In this document: positions 57,227 to 64,000 of the stretch, piece after piece | Layout of the letters: the number at the start of each line of letters is the position of its first letter | How positions within the stretch are numbered: the first letter of the stretch is position 1 | Position numbers and translations under genes: made by a program | The notes under the pieces: generated by a model | What the model was told of the DNA's origin: nothing | What the model saw: the letters and a program-made list of their open reading frames with translations, nothing else | Database searches by the model: none | NCBI GenBank assembly: GCA_051747965.1 | Contig: JBNJGS010000001.1 | Span: 1-64,000, forward strand | Direction: 5' to 3' | From: JAQIBY01 sp051747965 | Lineage (GTDB): Bacteria > Bacteroidota > Bacteroidia > Bacteroidales > ML635J-15 | Length of the DNA stretch: 64,000 bases

Positions 57227-57685
57227 TTATTTGTTGTTTAATGTCTTGATTATCTGGTCAAGTTTTTGTTTGCTCAGGCGTGTATGGTAAGTATCATTGA
57301 CCTGAATAACAGGCGCCAGCGCACAGGCTCCCAGGCAACTCACCTCTTCAATGCTGATTTTTCCGTTTTTGGATACGCCGTTATCCATGATATTCAATTT
57401 GGAAATGAGCGTATCACGCAGGCTGTCCGCTCCCATCACATGACAGGCTGAACCAGCACACATGCGGATATGAACAGGGGCATTTTCACGAAACCTGAAC
57501 TGATTATAAAAAGTAGCAATGCCATATATCCGGCTTCCCGGAATACTGAGAGCCTTTGTTATTTCCCTGATGTGCTCTTCAGTGATGTATCCCTGCTCAT
57601 TTTGCACCTCCTGTAATATCGGAATCAGGTCCTTTTGCGCCTTATCGGGATACTTATAAATAATATGTTTTATGCCTGCTGCCAT
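57227..57685 (-). CDS. HydC/NuoE-like [2Fe-2S] subunit
   Basis: About 152 residues from the ATG at 57685; a TTG at 57724 extends the frame by 13 residues but would run into the promoter/operator region. It has the thioredoxin-like [2Fe-2S] fold of NuoE with ligands in CAGSACHVMG and CLGACALAP, and the conserved YGIATFYNQF. It is the first gene of the minus-strand hydrogenase-like cluster, nine bases before the HydB-like gene, and would form a trimer with the HydB- and HydA-like subunits. Confidence 0.93.
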   Translation of the reverse strand: MAAGIKHIIYKYPDKAQKDLIPILQEVQNEQGYITEEHIREITKALSIPGSRIYGIATFYNQFRFRENAPVHIRMCAGSACHVMGADSLRDTLISKLNIMDNGVSKNGKISIEEVSCLGACALAPVIQVNDTYHTRLSKQKLDQIIKTLNNK

Positions 57686-57712
57686 CTTACTTTTTTTACA
57701 AATATAAGAAAT

Positions 57713-57748
57713 ATTTGTTAACAAATAAACACTGTTAAGATATTAACA
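57713..57748 (-). promoter_or_regulatory. Candidate Rex operator upstream of the hydrogenase-like cluster
   Basis: TGTTAAGATATTAACA at 57733-57748 is a perfect 6-4-6 inverted repeat matching the Rex-type operator TTGTTAA-N4-TTAACAA. A second perfect palindrome, ATTTGTTAACAAAT, lies at 57713-57726. A minus-strand -7 element TATATTTG is at 57706-57699, very close to the ATG at 57685. The rex gene is in the cluster downstream, which would make the circuit self-regulating. Binding is inferred. Confidence 0.6.
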
Positions 57749-57813
57749 AGTAAAAATGCAAAAATGTTGTTCCTATACTTTTTCGCTTTTAATTAAAAAT
57801 ATTGCATAAAATA

Positions 57814-57844
57814 TTTGGATGTGTGAGAAATTGTTGTAATTTTA
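57814..57844 (+). promoter_or_regulatory. Promoter candidate for the ECF sigma gene at 57874
   Basis: TTTG at 57814-57817 and TAATTTTA at 57837-57844 are 19 bases apart. The -7 box differs from TAnnTTTG by one base. The start codon is 29 bases downstream. Confidence 0.5.
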
Positions 57845-57873
57845 GGGGTAAATGAAACCATAATATTAAAAAC

Positions 57874-58371
57874 ATGACAAAACTATCAACACAGATTACA
57901 GAACATTCAGAACATTTAAAGTATTATGCTTTAAGTTTAACCAACGACAGTGAGACGGCCAATGACTTAATGCAGGAAACAATGTTTAAGGCATTGAAAA
58001 ATGAGGATCGGTATGTTCACGATAAGAATCTGCGCTCATGGTTGTTCACAATAATGAAAAATACCTTCATCAATCAGTACCGAAGGGAGAAATCCAGGCA
58101 AAAAATGGTGGCAGAAGTAAAGGATGTAAGTTCATATGCTTCAGCGAAAGTAGAAAATGAGACAGGTCTTGATTTGTATGTCATGAGATCTGATATTCAC
58201 AAAGCATTATTGAAGTTGAATTCAAAATACAGAGTACCTTTCATTCTGTTTTACAAGGGTTTTAAATACACAGAAATTGCCAAAAGACTTAATCTGCCAC
58301 TCGGAACAATCAAAAGCCGCATCTATTTTGCCCGCAAAATCCTGATGGAAGAACTCTCAGGACTGATCTAG
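57874..58371 (+). CDS. ECF RNA polymerase sigma factor, orphan
   Basis: A 165-residue sigma-70 family protein with region 2 (DSETANDLMQETMFKALKNE, then RSWLFTIMKNTFINQYR) and region 4 (KYRVPFILFYKGFKYTEIAKRL, then GTIKSRIYFARKILMEEL). It is a paralogue of the sigma gene at 35684, and again no anti-sigma gene adjoins it. It is divergent from the hydrogenase-like cluster, sharing the ~190-base region with the Rex-type repeats, and ends five bases from a convergent gene. Regulation by Rex is possible but not shown. Confidence 0.93.
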   Translation: MTKLSTQITEHSEHLKYYALSLTNDSETANDLMQETMFKALKNEDRYVHDKNLRSWLFTIMKNTFINQYRREKSRQKMVAEVKDVSSYASAKVENETGLDLYVMRSDIHKALLKLNSKYRVPFILFYKGFKYTEIAKRLNLPLGTIKSRIYFARKILMEELSGLI

Positions 58372-58376
58372 CCCAA

Positions 58377-60512
58377 TTATTCCTCATAAATGATATCGGA
58401 GTAATCCTCAAGTTCGCCGATTATTCTGAATTCTGTCCGCCGGTTTTTGGCACGGCCTTCTTCGTTGTCGGTACCATCGGGATTGGTATTGGGTGCTATT
58501 GGATCTTTTTCGCCGTAACCTTTGGCCTCTAGCTGATCCTCCGGGATACCTCTGTCTATCAGGTGCTCCACTACCGATTCTGCCCGTTTTTGTGAGAGTT
58601 CCAGATTAAACTCATCACTACCGACACTGTCTGTATGAGAGCTTATCTCAACCACGATGCTCGGGTTTTCCTGCAGCAGATCGAAAATGGTATTATCAAT
58701 GACATTTTTGGCCTCATCAGTGAGCTTATGGTCATTGTATTCATAATAGACATTTTTCAGTATAAGCGGTTCCGTGGGTATCGTATTTACGATAATGGCA
58801 TCCATATGCAGGGTATCATCTTTGGTAATGTCCCGGGTTGTGAGAGCAAATTCTTTTTCATCACGGTTAAAATCCTTGACTTTCAACACATAATCAATAC
58901 CTTGCTCCAGATTGAACCAAAAACGGCCCTGATTTGTGGAATCTGTTTTGATAAAACTTTCCTTTCCGGTATCCGGATCTTTCATGAATAATGACACCGG
59001 GTACTTATGCAGGCGTTCCATGGATGATGTGTCATCCATGTGATCTAAATGATCAATTGTGAGATTTTGCTCATATTCTTCCCGGATACTGTTATAAAAG
59101 GACAAATCCGTGATTCCGTAGATTTGTCCGGTCAGCCAGATACGGATGTAATCACTGTCAATGTATTGATAAATATCATCACAGCAGGTTTCATGCCGCA
59201 GGCTTTGGCCACCGGCACGGTTGGATACAAAATACCCGTAATACCCTTCCTCTGCTTTAGAGAAATACAGTTCATCCACTTCAGAATTTACCGGTTTCCC
59301 GATATTTTCGGGCTCACTAAACTGCCGTCCGCTGCCCCGGGTTTTAAAGACATCAAGTCCTCCATAATTTGGATAAGCATCAGAACTAAAGTACATCGTC
59401 TTGCTGTTTACATGGTAGAAAGGTGTCATCTCATCACCAGCCGTATTGATTTTCCGGCCACAATTTCGCGGCGGCATAAAAGCTTCCCGTCTTGGATCCC
59501 AGTAGGTGTACCAGATATCCATGCCACCTTGTCCGCCTTCGGGTCGGTCAGAAACAAAATACAGCATATCGGTATTACGACGTGACACTCCCACAGCCGG
59601 CATACTTGAAGTATATCCCGGCATGTTGATTTCATTATTGAGCAATTCGGGTTCCTGCCATTCGTTGTTTTTCTTTTCTGTCCTGTATATTTGACAAATC
59701 ATCTTATTACCGATTCCCTGATGTTTTGAGCAACGGGTAAAATAAAAGCGCTTATGATCGGGTGAAAAAGCCCCATTTCCTGTATTTGCCTCCTGTGTAT
59801 TGATAAGATCACCACCAAACTCTTCTCCGGTTTTCCAGGATTTGCCGTCTTTATATGCCATATAGAAACGACGTTTGGGAATGCTGTCGGTTGCAGGATC
59901 GAAATATTGCATTTCATCCATGGGTAAAGAAGCATAAATCATAAGATCCTCCTCGAGAGGTATGGGATTAAAATCAATGTGTTTATGGTTGATGCCATGC
60001 ATATTGTTCACCACATAATTGGTATGAATACTGTCGGCAAGTGCCAGCTCGCATCCCTCTATCTCTGATTGCAAACGGTTTTTATAATAAACACTTTTTG
60101 ATTTGCTTACATCTCTGCTGTATCGTCTGAAAATATTGAATTCTTTGAGTGCCTCCTCATATTTTCCCTGCATTTTCAGGCAAACAGCATACTTAAACTG
60201 TGCTTCAGGAAATTTTCTTCTTTTGGCACGGAAGGCCTTGTGATAATACTTTTCGGCAGCAGGATAATTTCTTTCTTTAAAATACAGTTCCGCAAGCGTA
60301 TAAGACATATTTGCATCATCCGGTTCTTCCTCAAGATAAGCAGCCAGATAATCAATGGCTGTAAATATATCACCTGATTTCATGGCCTGCAGGCCGTATC
60401 TCATAATCTGCCGGCTATTCATGTCTTCCATCGCATCCTGCCCGAAAGCCGGAGTGATGACAAATCCAAAAAAGACAAAAGCGGGAATCGTAATCAGTTG
60501 AAAATGCTTCAT
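58377..60512 (-). CDS. PorE-like TPR/PD40/CRD/OmpA protein
   Basis: A 711-residue exported protein with a signal peptide (ending TPAFGQ). TPR helices span about 30-150 (AMKSGDIFTAIDYLAAYL; RNYPAAEKYYHKAF). PD40 blades span about 175-450 (TDMLYFVSDRPEGGQGGMDIWY; SKTMYFSSDAYPNYGGLDVF). A carboxypeptidase-regulatory-like module lies at about 515-585 (TDSTNQGRFWFNLEQGIDYVL). A complete OmpA peptidoglycan-binding domain is at about 598-700 (SSHTDSVGSDEFNLELSQKRA, then GRAKNRRTEFRI). This four-part order is that of PorE, which ties the T9SS ring/PorP to peptidoglycan. It follows its PorP partner by three bases. Unlike the other two pairs in the window it has all four modules. Confidence 0.88.
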   Translation of the reverse strand: MKHFQLITIPAFVFFGFVITPAFGQDAMEDMNSRQIMRYGLQAMKSGDIFTAIDYLAAYLEEEPDDANMSYTLAELYFKERNYPAAEKYYHKAFRAKRRKFPEAQFKYAVCLKMQGKYEEALKEFNIFRRYSRDVSKSKSVYYKNRLQSEIEGCELALADSIHTNYVVNNMHGINHKHIDFNPIPLEEDLMIYASLPMDEMQYFDPATDSIPKRRFYMAYKDGKSWKTGEEFGGDLINTQEANTGNGAFSPDHKRFYFTRCSKHQGIGNKMICQIYRTEKKNNEWQEPELLNNEINMPGYTSSMPAVGVSRRNTDMLYFVSDRPEGGQGGMDIWYTYWDPRREAFMPPRNCGRKINTAGDEMTPFYHVNSKTMYFSSDAYPNYGGLDVFKTRGSGRQFSEPENIGKPVNSEVDELYFSKAEEGYYGYFVSNRAGGQSLRHETCCDDIYQYIDSDYIRIWLTGQIYGITDLSFYNSIREEYEQNLTIDHLDHMDDTSSMERLHKYPVSLFMKDPDTGKESFIKTDSTNQGRFWFNLEQGIDYVLKVKDFNRDEKEFALTTRDITKDDTLHMDAIIVNTIPTEPLILKNVYYEYNDHKLTDEAKNVIDNTIFDLLQENPSIVVEISSHTDSVGSDEFNLELSQKRAESVVEHLIDRGIPEDQLEAKGYGEKDPIAPNTNPDGTDNEEGRAKNRRTEFRIIGELEDYSDIIYEE

Positions 60513-60515
60513 AGT

Positions 60516-61535
60516 TTAATATCTGTCACAAGGAATTGCAAAGCGTTCAATATCTTTCACAAAATTGGTATAAACAATGGATAACTCAAAAGCTCCTTTA
60601 AAATTACTGGCTTGTCTCAGCCCGGAAATATTGACATCATAACTGATGCCAACATCAAAACCCATGACACCCACCCCGGCTTTAAATATCAGAGCATCCG
60701 TGGAATGGAGTTGAGTTCTGACACCTCCGCCGGCATATATTTTTTCAAGCAGGTCTTCCAGGGGAAACTCATATCCGGCTACAGCTCCGAAAAGAAAATT
60801 GCTTGCTTTGGTTGTAAAACCGGTGTACAAATCGGGCCGGGCAAACCATTGCTCTGTCAGCTCAATATCTGCATAAGCACTGACTGCATACCGCAGGGGA
60901 AGTTTTGCATCATCATCCCGCAGGAAGCTTAGCGAAGGATTGTTGATGTGATACAGACTCAGACCGGCAACAGGTGTGATTTTTCCGTAGGTTCCGGACC
61001 AGGCCACACCCAGGTTGATATCGGGATAATTGACATTCTCATCCCATGTATCAAGGTAGGATGGCATTTCCGAATCAAACAATCCGGTATTCGGATTGTA
61101 TTGTCCGGGAAAAGTAAGCGGATCATGATCAAAAGTATTGACTACATAGCCTGCCTGCAATCCACCCGAGAGATCATGACCAGCTATTTGGGTATGCCAT
61201 GACAGGGAAAGATATACCTTATTGGCTGTCAGTGCCGCAGCACCCGACTGATCGTTTACAAAATAAACACCTGCCCCAAGAGTTCCTGCAACAAAGTTAA
61301 ATGGCTTGTCAAATCCGGCAGATATGGTTTTAAACGGAATTCCTACAGAACTCCACTGGTTCCGGTAATTGTTACTGAATCGCCAATTGCCTTCAAACAT
61401 CCCTGTATAAGCCGGGTTTACATGCAACGGACTCTTACCAAACTGCGAAAAATGAATATCCTGAGCAGAAAGATCAGACACCTTTAACACAGATAAAAGA
61501 ACCAGAATGGTTATGAAAATTTGGTTTTTTTGCAT
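60516..61535 (-). CDS. PorP/SprF family T9SS outer-membrane protein
   Basis: A 339-residue protein with signal peptide MQKNQIFITILVLLSVLKVS and the diagnostic mature start QDIHFSQFGKSPLHVNPAYTG. An outer-membrane barrel follows, with strands such as GVMGFDVGISYDVNISGL near the end. It is the third PorP/SprF gene in the window. It is divergent from the PKD-repeat giant at 61617 and three bases ahead of the PorE-like gene, so a dedicated role in exporting or anchoring the PKD protein is plausible. Confidence 0.93.
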   Translation of the reverse strand: MQKNQIFITILVLLSVLKVSDLSAQDIHFSQFGKSPLHVNPAYTGMFEGNWRFSNNYRNQWSSVGIPFKTISAGFDKPFNFVAGTLGAGVYFVNDQSGAAALTANKVYLSLSWHTQIAGHDLSGGLQAGYVVNTFDHDPLTFPGQYNPNTGLFDSEMPSYLDTWDENVNYPDINLGVAWSGTYGKITPVAGLSLYHINNPSLSFLRDDDAKLPLRYAVSAYADIELTEQWFARPDLYTGFTTKASNFLFGAVAGYEFPLEDLLEKIYAGGGVRTQLHSTDALIFKAGVGVMGFDVGISYDVNISGLRQASNFKGAFELSIVYTNFVKDIERFAIPCDRY

Positions 61536-61556
61536 TTTGCTCTTTTATTTATCCCT

Positions 61557-61586
61557 CAAATATAGTATTTTTGTTAGTGAATCCAA
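61557..61586 (-). promoter_or_regulatory. Promoter of the PorP/PorE pair, overlapping a divergent promoter
   Basis: On the minus strand TTG (61586-61584) and TATATTTG (61564-61557) are 19 bases apart, a good Bacteroidota promoter, with the start codon 21 bases downstream. On the plus strand TATTTTTG at 61566-61573 is a -7 candidate for the PKD gene at 61617, so the two promoters overlap and may compete. Confidence 0.6.
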
Positions 61587-61616
61587 CGAAACCAATACAA
61601 TTTAAGGGAAAATTTT

Positions 61617-64000
61617 ATGCCATTACTAAAAATTATTTCTGCCATTGTTGCCTTTGCTATCATGTCCTTAAGTATTGCAAACGCACAGCCTGTGGCCGAT
61701 TTTGAAATCGGGGAAGGCGAAGAGTCTGTATGTGTCAACGAAAATATTCATTTTACCAATCTCAGCGATACCTCTGCATGTTCCGGTGATGTTTCCTGGG
61801 TATGGGATTTTGGAGACGGAGCCACTTCTACGGTCTACAACCCGGTGAGAAATTATGATGCACCAGGCACTTATGATGTGGTTCTTACCATAACCTGTGA
61901 TGGGTTTAGTGATGCAGAGCTCATGAGTATTTCCGTGCTGCCCACACCGGATGCAGGATTTCAGGATGTGAGCTTTACAGGATGCGCACCACATACGGTA
62001 AATTTCGTGAATACCACAACACAAATAGGCGGTGGAAACATTGACGGATATACCTGGAATTTCGGCGATGGCACAAGCAGTGCAGATGAAAATCCTGAAC
62101 ATACCTATACTCAGGCAGGTACTTATACCATTACACTTGAGGCCACCAATGAAAACGGCTGCACATCATTTGCCAGTCAGGAGAATGCCATTACCCTGTC
62201 TGCCGTTCCTGAACTTAGTCTGTCTGCCAACCCCCAGTCACATTGCCAGACTCCTGTGAATATTGATTTTACTTCAAACATCAATGTTACATCAGGGTTG
62301 GATTACGACATTGACTGGGATTTCGGGGATGGCGGAAATGCCACAATTGAAAATCCAAGCCATGAATATACCAGCAATGGAGATTATGATATCAGCCTGA
62401 CTGTCACAGATGAATATGGTTGCACCAACACCATTGACTCCATTGATTATGTACATGTGCATCCGGTAACACCGGATTACACAATTCTGGATGATGACTC
62501 TCAGGAAATAACCAACAACATCACCTGCATTAACACAAACACGTATTTTGTATGCAACAATGCAGGCTATGATGTGGAATGGGATTTTGGCGAGGGCAGC
62601 ACATCGTCAAACAGTACGGCAGCCTTTTCTTTTTCTACTTCCGGCTCACATAACATCACCATGACGGTAGACCCCGGAGGTGTCTGTGAAGCCTCAAGCG
62701 TGATCAATCTTACTGTTGAAGATCCAGAGCCCACTTTTATTGTTGATGAGGATTTCAGCTGTACAGCTCCTTTTACAGTCCAGTTTACCAGCGATGCTTC
62801 AACAACAATCGATGAATACGACTGGTTGTTTGGCGATGGCTTTGACGACGCTCAGGAAAATCCATCGCATACTTATAACGAAACAGGAACATTTACCCCG
62901 GTACTTGAGGTTGTTTCCTCCAATGGTTGCGAAGCACAGTATTCAGGCCCGGAAATCAATATCAGCTCTCCTTCCGCTTCATTTTCCGTGGATACGACAG
63001 AGGGCTGCCTTGGCATCATATTCAACACAAGCTACGACAGCATTACCCATCCCGACGAAATCACAGATTTTACATGGGATTTCTACAGCAATATAGAATC
63101 ACTGTCAGATCCGTTTTCCTCCGGCACCGAGGAGTCTCATGCATATACAGATACAGGGGAATATATCATCAGCCTTACTGTAACAGATACTTCCGGATGT
63201 ATTTCTGATTTTGAACTTGATGTGCAGGTTGGTGAACATCACATGCCATTATTTGATACCCTGGCATACCCGCACTTGATTTGTCCCCAGGATTCTCTGG
63301 ACTTCTATAGTCTCTCCGAAGATCCAGATTATATTGATGACTATGAGTGGCTTATGGGAGACACCAATTCCTGGCAATGGGGTACTTTTGAAGAACAGGA
63401 CCTGGAGGATTTCATGTTTGAAGAAGATACCGGGTATGTGCAGGTAGTCCATGTAGTAAATCATAACGGATGCAGAGATTCACTATACATGCCGGACTTC
63501 TTTTATGTGCGGGGGCCGGTAATTCATAATATTGAGATTACCCATGACTGTGAGCAGGGCACTGAATACCTGTTTACACTTGATGCAGTACTGGCCAGTG
63601 AATGGGATTGGTTTGTATATGATGATGCAGGAAACCAAGAGTCTCAGCATTTATCCACAACCGATACCACGCTTATATGTAATTTTACACAAAACGGCGA
63701 ATACTGGGTTCATGCTCTTGCCAGAAACGACACAACAGGTTGCGATTATATTGATTCGGTGAAAGTGAATGTGATACAACCGGTGGCAAATTTCGATCTG
63801 TCTCCTGCTAACATTTGTGCAGGAGAACCGGGCTATAGTTTTACTGAAAGTGGCAGTGAACATGCCGATAGCATTTACTGGGATTTTGGTGATGGTGAAA
63901 ATTCCGGTTGGTTACCCCCCTCAGAAGACACCGGTGAATTTGATGCTGTCACCCATGCATACGATACGGTAGGGGATATTGAAGTATGGCTGCATGTACA
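61617..64000 (+). CDS. PKD-repeat giant secreted protein (partial)
   Basis: The frame is open from the ATG at 61617 to the right edge (794 complete codons, no stop). Residues 1-23 are a signal peptide (ending IANAQ). At least eight PKD-type modules follow, with cores WVWDFGDGATS, YTWNFGDGTSS, DIDWDFGDGGN, YDWLFGDGFDD and IYWDFGDGENS, each ending in a Y/H-containing strand such as NPSHEYTSNGDY. Two modules (WDFYSNIE; YEWLMGDTNS) have lost the GDG core. A T9SS sorting domain is expected at the missing C-terminus by analogy but is not seen. It is divergent from the PorP/PorE-like pair. Probable surface adhesin. Confidence 0.87.
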   Translation, partial: MPLLKIISAIVAFAIMSLSIANAQPVADFEIGEGEESVCVNENIHFTNLSDTSACSGDVSWVWDFGDGATSTVYNPVRNYDAPGTYDVVLTITCDGFSDAELMSISVLPTPDAGFQDVSFTGCAPHTVNFVNTTTQIGGGNIDGYTWNFGDGTSSADENPEHTYTQAGTYTITLEATNENGCTSFASQENAITLSAVPELSLSANPQSHCQTPVNIDFTSNINVTSGLDYDIDWDFGDGGNATIENPSHEYTSNGDYDISLTVTDEYGCTNTIDSIDYVHVHPVTPDYTILDDDSQEITNNITCINTNTYFVCNNAGYDVEWDFGEGSTSSNSTAAFSFSTSGSHNITMTVDPGGVCEASSVINLTVEDPEPTFIVDEDFSCTAPFTVQFTSDASTTIDEYDWLFGDGFDDAQENPSHTYNETGTFTPVLEVVSSNGCEAQYSGPEINISSPSASFSVDTTEGCLGIIFNTSYDSITHPDEITDFTWDFYSNIESLSDPFSSGTEESHAYTDTGEYIISLTVTDTSGCISDFELDVQVGEHHMPLFDTLAYPHLICPQDSLDFYSLSEDPDYIDDYEWLMGDTNSWQWGTFEEQDLEDFMFEEDTGYVQVVHVVNHNGCRDSLYMPDFFYVRGPVIHNIEITHDCEQGTEYLFTLDAVLASEWDWFVYDDAGNQESQHLSTTDTTLICNFTQNGEYWVHALARNDTTGCDYIDSVKVNVIQPVANFDLSPANICAGEPGYSFTESGSEHADSIYWDFGDGENSGWLPPSEDTGEFDAVTHAYDTVGDIEVWLHV

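Noticed and set aside
59049..59585. A 178-codon plus-strand ORF opposite the PorE-like gene
   Set aside because: It is antisense to well-conserved PD40 blades; no signal, domain or promoter supports it.
1..64000. tRNA, rRNA, insertion sequence or phage genes
   Set aside because: I looked for CCA-ended cloverleaf features, conserved rRNA stretches, transposase motifs and terminal inverted repeats and found none that I could support.

Overview
The window comes from a Bacteroidota bacterium, most likely an anaerobic or facultative member of the Bacteroidales/Marinilabiliales side of the phylum. Support is internal: type IX secretion (T9SS) cargo with type A and type B C-terminal sorting domains, SprB repeats, three PorP/SprF-type outer-membrane proteins, a MurF-alanine racemase fusion, TAnnTTTG-type promoters, weak Shine-Dalgarno sequences, and a NADH/[FeFe]-hydrogenase-like cluster with Rex. 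No rRNA, tRNA, CRISPR array, transposase or phage gene was seen.

Layout. 1-3783 (minus) is most of an RHS/YD-repeat secreted protein that runs off the left edge. 4173-12135 (plus) is a tight operon: an ECF sigma factor, a predicted two-membrane-spanning anti-sigma protein, and two T9SS type A cargo proteins. It meets a giant convergent gene (12218-20206, minus) for a ~2660-residue secreted protein with ten Ig-like repeats, a seven-bladed RCC1 propeller and a type A sorting domain. 20307-29987 (plus) is a small secreted protein, two nine-repeat SprB-like type B cargo proteins, a PorP/SprF protein and an OmpA-family protein with a SPOR domain inside the OmpA fold. 30177-31793 (minus) holds two exported proteins of unknown role. 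32081-35055 (plus) is a second PorP/OmpA-like pair, followed by ndk and an orphan ECF sigma gene.

36287-46989 is mostly housekeeping: a YjjG-like HAD phosphatase, a coiled-coil lipoprotein, RsmI, an M28 peptidase, a conserved Bacteroidota hypothetical, thymidine kinase, MurF-Alr, a glycosyltransferase, and a further T9SS type A cargo protein.

47168-57685 (minus) is the most unusual block. From upstream to downstream it encodes HydC/NuoE-like, HydB/NuoF-like and HydA-like subunits, a sensory [FeFe]-hydrogenase/histidine-kinase fusion, a response regulator, a receiver-kinase hybrid, Rex, RibF and UDP-glucose dehydrogenase. The HydA-like protein keeps the cysteines expected to hold an H-cluster but has replaced conserved second-sphere residues, and the HydB-like protein has an altered FMN/NADH loop. 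A Rex-type inverted repeat lies just upstream of the first gene. I read this as a redox (NADH/H2/ferredoxin) enzyme module co-transcribed with its own sensors; whether the enzyme makes H2 is open.

57874-64000 holds another orphan ECF sigma gene, a third PorP plus PorE-like pair (minus), and a divergent PKD-repeat giant protein that leaves the right edge. Three PorP/OmpA-type modules beside different large adhesin-like cargo suggest cargo-dedicated T9SS surface modules.
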